This document shows positions 18,358 through 27,916 of a stretch of 64,000 nucleotides of DNA, in pieces (the stretch's first letter is position 1; every line of letters begins with the position of its first letter). The notes under the pieces were generated by a model. The model saw only the letters and a list, made by a program, of their open reading frames with translations. It was not told the DNA's origin and did not search any database. A program made the translations under genes and the position numbers. The DNA is from Paraburkholderia dinghuensis (lineage in GTDB: Bacteria > Pseudomonadota > Gammaproteobacteria > Burkholderiales > Burkholderiaceae): assembly GCF_003837865.1 (NCBI RefSeq), contig NZ_RQIS01000005.1:186001-250000 (forward strand), written 5' to 3'.

Positions 18358-18903
18358 ATGAAATTCTGCTCGACTTGCGGTCAGACGGTCAGCCTGCTCG
18401 TACCGCCCGGCGACAATCGCGAACGGTTTGTCTGTTCGGCCTGCGGTACCGTGCATTACGAGAATCCGCGCAACGTGGTCGGCACCGTCCCCGTCTGGGA
18501 AGACAAGGTGCTGCTCTGCCGCCGCGCGATCGAACCGCGTTATGGCTACTGGACGCTCCCCGCCGGATTCATGGAAATGGGCGAGACCACGTCCGAAGCG
18601 GCCGTACGCGAGACGCTCGAAGAAGCCGGCGCGCGCGTCGAAGTGCAGAGTCTTTTTTCGCTCCTGAACGTGCCGCGCGTGCATCAGGTCCATCTGTTCT
18701 ATCTCGCGCGCCTGCTCGACACCAATATCGCCGCGGGAGAAGAAAGCCTCGAGGTCCGGCTCTTCGAAGAACACGAGATTCCGTGGGACGACCTCGCGTT
18801 TCCCACGATCGGGCAGACACTCCGGTTCTTCTTCGCCGATCGTCAGTCGGGCAGCTACGGGCTGCATACCGGCGATGTGCTTCGCTCGCTGCGCGAGCCC
18901 TGA
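18358..18903 (+). CDS. Nudix hydrolase with N-terminal zinc ribbon
   Basis: 181 aa. Four Cys (C4-x-x-C7 and C26-x-x-C29) form a rubredoxin-like zinc ribbon, as in NudC-type NADH pyrophosphatases. The Nudix box runs from about G70 to A92 ([20 protein letters not shown]), with all catalytic Glu and Arg positions intact. It hydrolyses a nucleoside diphosphate linked to another moiety; NAD(H), ADP-ribose or similar is plausible but not shown. I prefer ATG 18358 to the GTG two codons earlier. aat begins 13 bp downstream, so the genes are probably co-transcribed. Confidence 0.88.
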   Translation: MKFCSTCGQTVSLLVPPGDNRERFVCSACGTVHYENPRNVVGTVPVWEDKVLLCRRAIEPRYGYWTLPAGFMEMGETTSEAAVRETLEEAGARVEVQSLFSLLNVPRVHQVHLFYLARLLDTNIAAGEESLEVRLFEEHEIPWDDLAFPTIGQTLRFFFADRQSGSYGLHTGDVLRSLREP

Positions 18904-18916
18904 CTCAAGTCCGCCG

Positions 18917-19669
18917 ATGGTTCCCTGGCTCGGGCCCGAAGACCCGTTCCCCAGCGTGGAGCGTTCGCTCGGCATGAACAGCGGCGCACCCGGCCTGCTC
19001 GCGGCAAGTGCCGATCTGCTGCCGTCGCGCCTCGTCGACGCCTACCGTCACGGCATCTTCCCGTGGTATTCGGACGGACAGCCCGTGCTCTGGTGGAGCC
19101 CCGATCCGCGCATGATCCTGCGACCTGACGAGTTCAAGGTGTCGCCGTCGCTGAAAAAGACGCTTCGGCGCGTGCTGCGCGACGATGCATGGGAAATCCG
19201 CGTCGACGACGATTTTGCCGCCGTGATGCGCGCGTGCGCGAACGCACCGCGCCGCGGCCAGCGCGGCACCTGGATCACCACCGAAGTGATCGACGCCTAT
19301 TTGACGCTGCACCGCATCGGCGACGCGCACAGCATCGAGGCCTGGTGCGACGGCGCACGCGTGGGCGGACTCTATGGCGTCTCGCTCGGCACGATGTTTT
19401 TCGGCGAATCGATGTTCGCCTCCGTCACCGACGCCTCCAAGATCGCACTCGCCGCGCTCGTCGCGCATCTGCGCAGGCACTGCGTCGCGCTGATCGACTG
19501 CCAGCAGAACACGGCGCACCTCGCCTCGCTCGGCGGGCACGAGATCGCGCGCAAAGCCTTCATCGCCCACGTGCGCGCAACGGTCGACGCACCACGCATT
19601 CCGTGGCGCTTCGACAAGCGCGTCCTCGCCGATCTGGTGGGAAGCGGCGGCGCAGTCCCGGCTGCCTGA
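18917..19669 (+). CDS. aat: Leucyl/phenylalanyl-tRNA-protein transferase
   Basis: 250-aa GNAT-fold enzyme that attaches Leu or Phe from aminoacyl-tRNA to proteins with N-terminal Lys or Arg, marking them for ClpS-ClpAP. Conserved features are [12 protein letters not shown] at the start, [67 protein letters not shown] and [19 protein letters not shown] 18917 gives the family-standard N-terminus. It lies between a Nudix gene (13 bp) and bpt, the second N-degron transferase. Confidence 0.95.
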   Translation: MVPWLGPEDPFPSVERSLGMNSGAPGLLAASADLLPSRLVDAYRHGIFPWYSDGQPVLWWSPDPRMILRPDEFKVSPSLKKTLRRVLRDDAWEIRVDDDFAAVMRACANAPRRGQRGTWITTEVIDAYLTLHRIGDAHSIEAWCDGARVGGLYGVSLGTMFFGESMFASVTDASKIALAALVAHLRRHCVALIDCQQNTAHLASLGGHEIARKAFIAHVRATVDAPRIPWRFDKRVLADLVGSGGAVPAA

Positions 19670-19789
19670 CCATACCGCCGCCCGAAGGTGGAGGCGTTGC
19701 GCGCACGGCGCAGTGCCGTGCAATTCAATGGATTCCGGCTCGGCGCCGATGTTAGACTGAAGATAGAACACGCCGCCGGAGCGGCCTGT

Positions 19790-19837
19790 GCTGGAAACCG
19801 CGCTGGAAACCACGCTGGAAACGGCGCTGGAAACCGC
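19790..19837 (+). repeat. Four tandem 12-bp repeats
   Basis: Four head-to-tail copies of GCTGGAAACCGC start at 19790, 19802, 19814 and 19826. Copy 2 reads CCAC and copy 3 CGGC at the end. They lie in the aat-bpt gap. The unit length is a multiple of three, but no supported gene crosses them. Copy number probably varies between strains. Confidence 0.85.
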
Positions 19838-19881
19838 GCACACAGGCCGCAAGCGCCATCCCAGCGACGATCCGAACTGCC

Positions 19882-20676
19882 ATGAGAGCTGCCAACGTGA
19901 CGCATCCTAACGAGCTGCCGCTTTCACCCCTTTCGGCGCTGCAGTTCTACGCAACGGCGCCCTACCCCTGCAGTTATCTGGCGGGGCGTATCGCGCGCTC
20001 GCAGGTAGCGACGCCAAGCCACCTGATCAACTCGGACGTCTACACGGATCTCGTGAAGGCAGGTTTCCGGCGCTCGGGCGTCTTCACCTACCGACCGTAT
20101 TGCGACGGCTGCCGTGCCTGCGTTCCGGTGCGTGTTCCAGTCGCGCTCTTCACGCCGAACCGCACGCAGCGCCGGGTCTTGCGCCATCATGGCCCCCTCG
20201 TGGCGACGGTCGCGCCGCTGCACTACGACGAAGCGCACTACGCGCTCTACATGCGATACCAGTCGGCGCGCCACGCAGGCGGCGGCATGGACCGCGACAG
20301 CCGCGACCAGTACGAGCAATTCCTTCTGCAAAGCAGGATCAATTCGCGCCTCGTGGAATTCCGCGAGCCCGACACGCAGAACCCGGAAAGCCCCGGCTTG
20401 CTGCGCATGGTTAGCATGATCGACATCCTGGGGGACGGACTTTCGTCGGTCTACACGTTCTTCGAACCCGACGAGCCGCACACGAGCTACGGCACCTACA
20501 ACATCCTGTGGCAGATCGAGCAGGCGCGCAGTCTGCAACTGCCTTACGTGTACCTCGGCTACTGGATCCGCGAAAGCCCCAAAATGGCCTACAAAGCGCA
20601 CTTCCGGCCGCTCGAAGGTCTACTCGACGGGGTCTGGTCCACGCTCGATCCCGATCTGGCGCGTGAAGCGCGCTAG
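19882..20676 (+). CDS. bpt: Aspartate/glutamate leucyltransferase (bacterial protein transferase)
   Basis: 264-aa homologue of eukaryotic ATE1 arginyl-transferases. In bacteria Bpt adds Leu to N-terminal Asp or Glu. Family features are [33 protein letters not shown] with the conserved Cys cluster, [41 protein letters not shown] and [20 protein letters not shown]. The start is uncertain: ATG 19882, or GTG 19897, which gives the more family-like [12 protein letters not shown]. With aat upstream it supplies both branches of the N-degron pathway. Confidence 0.95.
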   Translation: MRAANVTHPNELPLSPLSALQFYATAPYPCSYLAGRIARSQVATPSHLINSDVYTDLVKAGFRRSGVFTYRPYCDGCRACVPVRVPVALFTPNRTQRRVLRHHGPLVATVAPLHYDEAHYALYMRYQSARHAGGGMDRDSRDQYEQFLLQSRINSRLVEFREPDTQNPESPGLLRMVSMIDILGDGLSSVYTFFEPDEPHTSYGTYNILWQIEQARSLQLPYVYLGYWIRESPKMAYKAHFRPLEGLLDGVWSTLDPDLAREAR

Positions 20677-20766
20677 AAACGTGCCGTGCCTCGCGCGCGC
20701 CGCCCGGTGTGCGCAATGCCGTTAAAATAGCGGGTTCTCATTTTCCGGCGTCCGCGCCCTCTGCCC

Positions 20767-21801
20767 GTGTTCAGCTCCCTCTATCCGTTCCTGCGCAACC
20801 AGCTCTTTCGTCTGGACGCCGAAGACGCCCACCATCTGACGCTGCGCGCCATCGGCGCGGCCGGCCGCACCGGCATGGCCGGGCTCCTCGCGCCGCGCGT
20901 CCCCGACGCGCCGCGCACCGTGATGGGTCTCACCTTCCGCAATCCGGTCGGCCTCGCCGCCGGGCTCGACAAGGAAGGCGCGGCGATCGACGGGTTCGCG
21001 GCGCTCGGTTTCGGCTTTATCGAGGTGGGAACCGTGACGCCCCGCCCGCAGCCGGGCAATCCGCGTCCGCGCATTTTCCGGCTGCCGCAGGCGGGCGGGA
21101 TCATCAACCGCATGGGTTTCAACAACCACGGTGTCGAGCAGTTTGTGAAGAACGTGCAGGCCGCACGTTATCGCGGCATCCTCGGCCTGAACATCGGCAA
21201 GAACGCCGATACGCCCATCGAGCGCGCCGCCGAAGACTATCTCTTCTGCCTCGAACGCGTCTATCCGTTCGCGAGCTACGTGACGATCAACATCTCGTCG
21301 CCGAACACGAAGAACCTGCGCCAGTTGCAGGGCGCTGGCGAACTCGATGCGCTGCTCGCCGCGCTCAAGGACAAGCAGCAGCGTCTCGCCGACCTGCACG
21401 GCAAGCTCGTGCCGCTCGCGCTGAAGATCGCGCCGGACCTCGACGATGAGCAGATCAAGGAGATCGCCGATACGCTCCTGCGCCACAAGATCGAAGGCGT
21501 GATCGCAACCAATACGACGCTCTCGCGCAGCGCCGTGCAGGGCCTGCCGCACGCGGACGAGACGGGTGGCCTTTCGGGGCGGCCCGTGTTCGATGCGTCG
21601 AATGCCGTGATCCGCAAGCTGCGCGCCGAACTCGGCGCCGACGTACCGATCATCGGCGTGGGCGGCATCTTCTCGGGGGAGGATGCGCGCGCGAAGATCG
21701 ACGCGGGCGCCTCGCTCGTGCAGTTGTATACCGGTTTTATCTACCGCGGTCCGGCGCTCGTCGGCGAATGCGTGCGCGCTCTGGCCTCGGGCCGCGCCTG
21801 A
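20767..21801 (+). CDS. pyrD: Dihydroorotate dehydrogenase (quinone), class 2
   Basis: 344-aa FMN enzyme of pyrimidine synthesis that oxidises dihydroorotate using membrane quinone. The N-terminal segment ([22 protein letters not shown]) is the class 2 membrane-associating helix. [33 protein letters not shown] and NRMGFNNHG bind FMN. Catalytic Ser (about S178) is in [10 protein letters not shown], and [13 protein letters not shown] and [10 protein letters not shown] close the barrel. The start is GTG 20767. A TAAAAT at 20723-20728 may be the -10 of its own promoter. Confidence 0.96.
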   Translation: MFSSLYPFLRNQLFRLDAEDAHHLTLRAIGAAGRTGMAGLLAPRVPDAPRTVMGLTFRNPVGLAAGLDKEGAAIDGFAALGFGFIEVGTVTPRPQPGNPRPRIFRLPQAGGIINRMGFNNHGVEQFVKNVQAARYRGILGLNIGKNADTPIERAAEDYLFCLERVYPFASYVTINISSPNTKNLRQLQGAGELDALLAALKDKQQRLADLHGKLVPLALKIAPDLDDEQIKEIADTLLRHKIEGVIATNTTLSRSAVQGLPHADETGGLSGRPVFDASNAVIRKLRAELGADVPIIGVGGIFSGEDARAKIDAGASLVQLYTGFIYRGPALVGECVRALASGRA

Positions 21802-21890
21802 CGATATAGTTGCAGCCAACGCGCGGCGCTCGCTGGCCGCGCCGCGCAGGCAACATCGCCCTGAAACCGCCGCAAAACAAGAGGAAAAAG

Positions 21891-22688
21891 ATGAAGCTCG
21901 CCCTGTTGAAGAAACTCCTTGTGGCCGCGCTGATCGGCGCGTCGTTCGTCTCGGCCAGCGCACAGGCCGACGATCTGCTCGACCAGGTGAAAGCGCGCGG
22001 CACGCTGCGCATCGGCCTCGAAGGCACGTTCCCGCCGTTCGACTCGAAGGCGCCGGACGGCCAGCTCGTCGGCTACGACGTGGATATCGCGAAGGCTGTG
22101 GCCGCGAAGCTCGGCGTGAAGCCCGAGTTCATCACGACCGAATGGAGCGGAATCATCGCGGGCCTGCAGGCCGGCAAGTTCGACGTGATCGTCAATCAGG
22201 TGGGCGTCACCGACCAGCGCAAGGCCGTGCTCGACTTCTCGCCGGCGTATACGTACTCGGCCGCGCAACTCATCCAGCGCAAGGACGATACGCGCGCGTT
22301 CAAGTCGCTCGATGACCTCAAGGGCAAGAAGCTCGGCGTCGGACTCGGCACCAACTACATGGACATGGCGAAGTCCGTGCCGGGCATCGACGTGAAGACG
22401 TATCCGGGCGCCCCCGAATATCTGCGCGATCTCGCGGCCGGCCGGCTCGATGCGGCGCTCAACGATCGCCTGATGCTCGCGTACCTGATGAAAAATTCGC
22501 AGTTGCCGCTGCGCACGGGCGCGATCGTCGGCAATGGCAACCCGTCCGCGATCCCCTTCAAGAAGGGCAATCCGAAGTTCGCCAAGGCCATCGACGACGC
22601 GATGACCCAGCTCGAAGCCGACGGCACGTTCACGAAGATCTCGGAGAAGTGGTTCGGCATCGACGTGAGCAAGCCGGTTACGCAATGA
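21891..22688 (+). CDS. Amino-acid ABC transporter, periplasmic binding protein
   Basis: 265-aa solute-binding protein of family 3 (FliY/HisJ type). The signal peptide (about residues 1-25) is followed by LDQVKARGTLRIGLEGTFPPFDS, VGYDVDIAKAVAAKLGVKPEFI, FDVIVNQVGVTDQRK and SEKWFGIDVS. The Gly-Thr-Asn region GVGLGTNYMD and the overall pattern resemble cystine or polar amino-acid binding proteins; the ligand cannot be fixed. GAGGAAAAAG just ahead of ATG 21891 decides the start. The permease gene follows after an intrinsic terminator, which should set a high binding-protein to permease ratio. Confidence 0.9.
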   Translation: MKLALLKKLLVAALIGASFVSASAQADDLLDQVKARGTLRIGLEGTFPPFDSKAPDGQLVGYDVDIAKAVAAKLGVKPEFITTEWSGIIAGLQAGKFDVIVNQVGVTDQRKAVLDFSPAYTYSAAQLIQRKDDTRAFKSLDDLKGKKLGVGLGTNYMDMAKSVPGIDVKTYPGAPEYLRDLAAGRLDAALNDRLMLAYLMKNSQLPLRTGAIVGNGNPSAIPFKKGNPKFAKAIDDAMTQLEADGTFTKISEKWFGIDVSKPVTQ

Positions 22689-22715
22689 ACGTCACCGTGA
22701 CCTGACGCCTGACGC

Positions 22716-22749
22716 GGGGCGGCATCGCACGATGCCGCCCCTTGTTTTT
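22716..22749 (+). terminator. Terminator/attenuator between binding protein and permease genes
   Basis: An 11-bp GC-rich stem (22716-22726 with 22731-22741) with loop GCAC is followed by a T-rich run. It lies in the middle of a two-gene transport operon, 27 nt after the first stop codon. Confidence 0.85.
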
Positions 22750-22793
22750 TTGGTGCGCCCAAACGGTCTTCCTCAACCTCGATCCGTTCGCCC

Positions 22794-23453
22794 ATGCCCA
22801 TCACTACGCTCATCATCCAGTCACTGCCGGTGCTCGCGCAGGGCGCAGTGCTGACGGTCAAGTTCGCCGTACTCTCGATGATCTTCGGCCTCGCCGGCGG
22901 CATCGTGCTCGCGCTGATGGGCATCAGCACGAACCGCGCGCTGCCGCGCATCGCGCGCGTCTATATAAGCCTCATGCGCGGCACGCCGCTTCTCGTGCAG
23001 ATTTTCGTCGTCTACTATGGACTGCCGAGCATCGGCATCTCGCTCGAACCGACGCCCGCCGGTGTGATCGCGTTGTCCGCGAATGTGGCTGCGTATCTCT
23101 CCGAGAGCATGCGCGGCGCGATTCTCGGCATTCATCGCGGGCAGTGGCTCGCGGCATACAGCCTCGGCCTGTCGAGGCGCCAGACGCTGCGCTACGTGAT
23201 CGCGCCGCAGGCGCTGCGGATCGCGGTGCCGAGTCTCTCGAACAGCCTCATCAGCCTCATCAAGGACACCTCGCTCGTCTCGGTGATCACCGTGACCGAG
23301 TTGCTGCGCAGCGCGCAGGAAATCATCGCGTCGACTTACCAGCCGCTGCCGCTCTATCTCGCGGCTGCCGCGTTCTACTGGCTGCTGTGCCAGGTGCTGG
23401 AATGGCTCCAGCACTGGTACGAGAAGCGCCTCGCGCTGCCTGCGCGGCACTGA
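22794..23453 (+). CDS. Amino-acid ABC transporter permease
   Basis: 219-aa HisM/GlnP-type permease with about five transmembrane helices. The ATPase-coupling EAA loop is visible in the stretch EYSLGLSRRQ-like (AYSLGLSRRQTLRYVIAPQALRI, positions near 23155-23225), and YISLMRGTPLLVQIFVVYYGLP is the diagnostic N-terminal motif. KDTSLVSVITVTELLRSAQE also matches cystine/polar amino-acid permeases. No ATP-binding subunit gene follows: the next gene is on the other strand, so the complex must use an ATPase encoded elsewhere. Confidence 0.92.
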   Translation: MPITTLIIQSLPVLAQGAVLTVKFAVLSMIFGLAGGIVLALMGISTNRALPRIARVYISLMRGTPLLVQIFVVYYGLPSIGISLEPTPAGVIALSANVAAYLSESMRGAILGIHRGQWLAAYSLGLSRRQTLRYVIAPQALRIAVPSLSNSLISLIKDTSLVSVITVTELLRSAQEIIASTYQPLPLYLAAAAFYWLLCQVLEWLQHWYEKRLALPARH

Positions 23454-23580
23454 GGATCAACGCGCGCGCGAGACCGTTACACGCGGCTCTCGCGCGGGCG
23501 AAACGCGACCCGACCGCAGGCACGGTTCCCGCGCGGCACGTCACAACGACGCTACCGCGCAAGCCGCGCACCGGCGTCGC

Positions 23581-24300
23581 TCAACGCTGCACGGCAGGCT
23601 CCGGCGACAGCGCCCGCTGAAGTTCGTCGGCCGTATATTCGATCATCGCCAGCGCAGCCGCTTCGGCTTCCTTCGCCTCGCGCCGCTCGATCGCGTCAAC
23701 CACGCGTCCGTGCGCCTGCACGATGTTGCGCCAACCATCGTCCCGCTCGTTGAGGATCGGGTTCACGAGCGACAGCGCGCCACGAATGATCGCCGCCATC
23801 TGCTGAAAAAACTGATTGCCGCTCGCGGCAAGAATGCGTGTGTGCAGCAGCGTATCGGCCGCCTGGCAGCCTGAGTCGCCGGGACTCGTCTGGCTCAGCG
23901 CCTCGAACGCGTCGCGGATGCCCACAATCTCCGCCGCACTCGCGCGCGTCGCCGCGAGCCCGCACGCGGCCGGCTCAATCAGACCGCGAAACTCGATCAC
24001 GTCGCGCAAAAACGTCTTGTCCGGCTTCGCGCGAAAACGCCAGCTCACAACGTCTTCGTCGATCATGCGCCAGTCTCGCATCGGCCGTATGCGCGTGCCG
24101 ATCTTCGGCCGCACATCGAGCATGTGCCGCGCGAGCAGCATGGAAAGCGCCTCGCGCATCACCGTACGGCTCACGTCGAATTCCTTGGACAGCACGTCCT
24201 GCGGCGGCAAGACGGCGCCATAGCGGTCCTCGACGATGCCTGCGATCAGGCCGTCCATGACCTTGCTGACGAGCGAGCGTTCCTTGTTCACCAGTTCCAT
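23581..24300 (-). CDS. GntR-family (FadR/FCD) transcriptional regulator
   Basis: 239 aa. The N-terminal winged HTH (about residues 10-75: LPPQDVLSKEFDVSRTVMREALSMLLARHML) is followed by an all-helical FCD domain (DVIEFRGLIEPAACGLAATRA, LHTRILAASGNQFFQQM, HGRVVDAI), which often binds metal and an acidic metabolite. ATG 24300 has GGGGAG immediately upstream. It converges with the ABC permease gene and lies downstream of manC on the same strand, so its target is not clear from context. Confidence 0.9.
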   Translation of the reverse strand: MELVNKERSLVSKVMDGLIAGIVEDRYGAVLPPQDVLSKEFDVSRTVMREALSMLLARHMLDVRPKIGTRIRPMRDWRMIDEDVVSWRFRAKPDKTFLRDVIEFRGLIEPAACGLAATRASAAEIVGIRDAFEALSQTSPGDSGCQAADTLLHTRILAASGNQFFQQMAAIIRGALSLVNPILNERDDGWRNIVQAHGRVVDAIERREAKEAEAAALAMIEYTADELQRALSPEPAVQR

Positions 24301-24440
24301 GAGACTCCCCCGATTCGGCGGTATCGCCCCTGTTTGCGGGTTACTGCGGGCCCTTGTGCGTCGTCGACCAATACCGGTACGTTGCATGGTGATTGCATAC
24401 CTCACCAGCCAGGATATCTCCTGACGAGACTATCGCCTGA

Positions 24441-24464
24441 AAAACGCCCTGCCCGTGGCGTTTT
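24441..24464 (-). terminator. Terminator downstream of manC
   Basis: An 8-bp stem AAAACGCC/GGCGTTTT with an 8-nt loop lies about 135 bp beyond the manC stop. On the minus strand the stem ends GGCGTTTTTC. It is nearly symmetrical, but no plus-strand gene reads into it. Confidence 0.65.
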
Positions 24465-24598
24465 CTTCATCACCCCACGTCAAGTCCGGACCGCTTGTCT
24501 CACGCGCCACGCGGTCCGGTTAGATGTATGGAGTGCGTATTTACTCGACGCCGCTTGTGCTTGTGTCTGGTTACGCAAATTCGATGCCACGGGGTCGA

Positions 24599-26173
24599 TC
24601 ATCGTCGCACGCCGTTCGCGCCTTGCGCGTCGGTACGTCCGTACTGATCGTCGAAACGAACGATGTCGTCTTCGCCGAGGTAGCCGCCCGACTGCACCTC
24701 GATGATCTCCAGCGCGGTCTTGCCGGGATTCTCCAGACGATGCTTCACGCCCAATGGAATATAGGTGGATTCGTTCTCGGAAAGCAAAAAGACTTCATCG
24801 CCGCGTGTGACGCGCGCGGTTCCGCGCACGACGGTCCAGTGCTCCGCGCGATGGTGATGCATCTGCAGCGAGAGCCGTCCGCCCGGCTTCACGACGATAC
24901 GCTTCACCTGAAAACGTTCGCCACGGTCTATCGAATCGTACCAGCCCCACGGCCGCTCGACGCGCCGGTGGTGCTGCGCCTCCTCGCCATGCTGATCTTT
25001 CAGTTTCCCGACAATTGCTTTTACGTCCTGCACACGATTCTTCGCGGCGACGAGCACGGCATCGGCCGTCTCGACCACTACGACCCCATGCACGCCGACG
25101 CACGCAACGAGTCGTCCGTCCGAATGAACAAAGGTATCGGTCACGTCCTCTAGCAGCACGCGTCCACGCGCGACATTGCCGTTCGGATCCTTGTCCGACA
25201 CCTGCCAGACCGCGTCCCACGCGCCGACATCCGACCAGCCCGCCACGAGCGGCACAACGACGCCCGCAACCCGTGCATCGACGCCGATGGATTCCATCAC
25301 CGCGTAGTCGATCGAGTCGGACGGACATGCGGCCAGCGCGGCCGCGTCGAGATGCAGACTGCCGTCGGCATCGAGCGTGGCCCGTTCGAACGCGGCCGCA
25401 CATTGCGCCGCAATAACGGGGCGACGGTGCTCGATTGCCGCGAGCCACACCGAAGCACGCACGACGAAGATGCCGCTATTCCACCAGTAGTCACCCGAGG
25501 CGACATAGCGGGCCGCGAGTTCGGCATCGGGCTTTTCGACGAAGCGTTCGATCGGCCGGGCGCCATTTGCGTCGAGCAACCGGCCCACGCCGATATAGCC
25601 ATAACCGGTTTCAGCGCGCTGTGGCGGCACGCCGAGCGTCACGATCGCCCCGCGCGCCGCGTAGGTCACGGCATGTTCGAGCGCACGGCCGAAGGCGCTG
25701 CGGTCGGCGACCAGATGATCGGCCGGCATGACGACGAGCACGGGATCGTAATCCGTGTCGCCGCCGCCCTGAATTTTGCATTCATGGCGCGCGGCAAGCG
25801 CGGCTACGGTCAATGCGGGTGCCGTATTGCGCGCGACCGGTTCAAGAACAATACGGGCGGTCACACCACTGCGGCCAAGCCGGTCGACGGTCAACAGACG
25901 CAGTTCCTCGCTGCTCACGACGAGCGGCGCGGCCTTCTGCACGGGAGCCGCGGCACCTTGCTGCGTGAATGCACATTCGAGCCGGCGCACGGTGGTCTCG
26001 AGGAGCGACTCGCCGTCGAGCAAATCGATTAACTGCTTCGGACAATGTTCACGCGACAGCGGCCACAGACGCGTGCCCGAGCCACCCGCCAGCACCACGG
26101 GTTGCACGATAAGCGTGTCCTCGACTTTCTGTTCCGCCGCGATCAAGCCCGCATGGGGCACGACGTGATTCAT
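24599..26173 (-). CDS. manC: Mannose-1-phosphate guanylyltransferase / mannose-6-phosphate isomerase (bifunctional)
   Basis: 524-aa bifunctional enzyme making GDP-mannose for exopolysaccharide or LPS. The N-terminal nucleotidyltransferase has PVVLAGGSGTRLWPLSRE, MPADHL, ETGYGYIGVG, FVEKPD, YWWNSGIFV and GWSDVGAWDAVW. The C-terminal cupin-type isomerase has VERPWGWYDSI, VKPGGRLSLQMHHHRAEHWTVVRGTA with metal-binding His, and YIPLGVKHRLENPG. ATG 26173 has GGGGAG upstream. Such enzymes are CpsB/XanB/BceA types; no glycosyltransferases adjoin it here. The 0.7 kb non-coding region upstream suggests complex control. Confidence 0.93.
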   Translation of the reverse strand: MNHVVPHAGLIAAEQKVEDTLIVQPVVLAGGSGTRLWPLSREHCPKQLIDLLDGESLLETTVRRLECAFTQQGAAAPVQKAAPLVVSSEELRLLTVDRLGRSGVTARIVLEPVARNTAPALTVAALAARHECKIQGGGDTDYDPVLVVMPADHLVADRSAFGRALEHAVTYAARGAIVTLGVPPQRAETGYGYIGVGRLLDANGARPIERFVEKPDAELAARYVASGDYWWNSGIFVVRASVWLAAIEHRRPVIAAQCAAAFERATLDADGSLHLDAAALAACPSDSIDYAVMESIGVDARVAGVVVPLVAGWSDVGAWDAVWQVSDKDPNGNVARGRVLLEDVTDTFVHSDGRLVACVGVHGVVVVETADAVLVAAKNRVQDVKAIVGKLKDQHGEEAQHHRRVERPWGWYDSIDRGERFQVKRIVVKPGGRLSLQMHHHRAEHWTVVRGTARVTRGDEVFLLSENESTYIPLGVKHRLENPGKTALEIIEVQSGGYLGEDDIVRFDDQYGRTDAQGANGVRR

Positions 26174-26888
26174 ACGCGCTGCTCCCCGTCGATGTGTATA
26201 TGCACAATGCGCACCTCCGTCACCAGTCCGGACGTGGCCGCACGCGCTACCTGGGCATTCATTGGAACAAACGTGGAGGTTTAGCTCTGTTCGCATGCAC
26301 ACACTGATCGTGCGCTGTTTCGCGGACGCATCGTTCGTCCACGTAACGTCTCGCGGCACGAGGCGAACCATGTTTCAGCGCCGAACTGTGCGGCGCACAC
26401 ACGTCATGCGCCGCAGCAGCCTTGAATCAAAGCCGACGAATACCTTCCGTGCGACGCGGCACGCTCGCTAAACGCAAGTGAGGCATGTTTCAGCTTGGAG
26501 TCATATTCGTGCACGTGCGTCACGCCCGAAAATAACCGCACCGAATCAACGACTTGAATCGACAAAATATCGTATGACCTCAACGCGGGGGGCCGAAGTC
26601 ATTGTGCAGAACTGAAACAAAAATGGCCCATCCGCCCGTCCGGTAACGCACACACCGCCCGCAGAGACACCAGCCATGGAGGTTTGCGGCACTCTGGCAC
26701 ACCCCCTGCTATAGATCAGTCGCCACACCGAGGCAAACGCCTGGAATCGAAATGGCGGAAGCCCACAAGACTATGGGGCTGGCACGACGAACGTATAGCC
26801 GAACGGGAAGCGGCACATAACGACAGATTCGCCGGCCGGAATGAGATAACAACGAGGCAGCGCTTGCCGCCTCAGACGAGGACCAATC
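26174..26888. other. 715-bp gene-free region between manC and the Crp/Fnr gene
   Basis: Divergent promoters for manC and the Crp/Fnr gene must lie here. It has lower GC than its flanks (notably 26480-26600). Frames have no protein-like composition. I see no tRNA, no T-tract terminator and no clear Crp-type TGTGA-N6-TCACA site. Confidence 0.5.
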
Positions 26889-27623
26889 ATGTTGACCCTT
26901 CAATCCGATCTGCACGGAAATCATCTGCTGGGCGCGTTACCGTCGCACGAATGGCAAGCACTCGCCCCGCATCTCGAACTCGTTCACCTGCGCACCGAAC
27001 AACTGCTGTGCGATTCCGGCCAGCGCATTCACCACGTCTATTTTCCGACCACTGCGATCATTTCGATGCTTTCGACGATGGAAGACGGCAGCTCCGTCGA
27101 AATCGCGGCAGTCGGGCGCGAAGGCATGACGGGCGTGCCCGTCCTGACCGGCGGCGAAACCATGCCGAACCGCGTGCAGGTGCAGTCCGCGGGATTCGCG
27201 TATCGCATGAGCGCGCAGAGCCTCCGGCAGCAGTTCGCACGTTCGGACTTCCTGCGCCGGCTCATGTTGCTCTACATGCACGCGCTGCTCACGCAGGTTG
27301 CACAGACGGCTGCCTGCAACCGTCACCACTCGCTTAGCAAGCAGTTGTGCCGGTGGCTCCTCATCGAAGTGGATCGCGTGGCATCGAATGACCTCACGGT
27401 CACGCAGCAACTGATCGCCGATATGCTCGGCGTGCGTCGCGAAGGCATCACGGAAGCCGCGGGCAAGCTGCATGACGATGGGCTGATCCATCACAGCCGT
27501 GGTCACATCCGCGTGCTGGACCGCGAGGGCCTCGAATCGCGCGCCTGCGAGTGCTACGGCCTCGTGCGGCGTGAGTTCGATCGGCTGCTGCCCCGCCTGC
27601 GTCAGGCAGAAACGGTGGAGTGA
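26889..27623 (+). CDS. Crp/Fnr-family transcriptional regulator
   Basis: 244 aa. The N-terminal cyclic-nucleotide-binding-type beta-roll (LLCDSGQRIHHVYFPTTAIISML) continues through EIAAVGREGMTGVPVLTGG. The C-terminal winged HTH lies at about residues 165-205 (LTVTQQLIADMLGVRREGITEAAGKLHDDGLI). No N-terminal Cys cluster for an iron-sulfur centre is present and the cAMP-contact Arg-Ser pair is not evident, so it is neither Fnr nor a clear CRP. Related proteins in proteobacteria often affect envelope or polysaccharide genes, which fits its divergence from manC, but that link is inference. Confidence 0.88.
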   Translation: MLTLQSDLHGNHLLGALPSHEWQALAPHLELVHLRTEQLLCDSGQRIHHVYFPTTAIISMLSTMEDGSSVEIAAVGREGMTGVPVLTGGETMPNRVQVQSAGFAYRMSAQSLRQQFARSDFLRRLMLLYMHALLTQVAQTAACNRHHSLSKQLCRWLLIEVDRVASNDLTVTQQLIADMLGVRREGITEAAGKLHDDGLIHHSRGHIRVLDREGLESRACECYGLVRREFDRLLPRLRQAETVE

Positions 27624-27885
27624 TGCGTCGCGCGGGGCGACTCGCGCGCACGTCTTTTTCGGCTGGCTGTGCGCATCAGGCGCGAGCCCGGCGGACCGGA
27701 ACGCCGCTCGAAAACGCTTATCGCTCGCAGCCAGCACAGTTGCGCGAAACATCGTGCATCAGCGCTGTGCCGTTACGCTTCGTTTCGCGCACAACGCATC
27801 GATAAAAACAGGATTACTTATTATTTATCCGAAACTGGCGAGCCGAAAATCAATGCTGGCCACAACGCCATCGACCGGCCCTGCA

Positions 27886-27909
27886 ACGAGCGGCGCACGC
27901 GCCGCTCGT
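27886..27909. terminator. GC-rich hairpin downstream of rpiA
   Basis: An 11-bp perfect stem (27886-27896 with 27899-27909) with a 2-nt centre sits immediately after the rpiA stop codon. There is no T-tract on either side, so it is only a terminator candidate. Confidence 0.45.
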
Positions 27910-27916
27910 GCAAGCG

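Noticed and set aside
19786..19896. Reading the 12-bp repeats as part of a coding sequence with LETA units
   Set aside because: The open frame has no start with a ribosome-binding site and ends without any recognisable domain, overlapping the bpt start in another frame.
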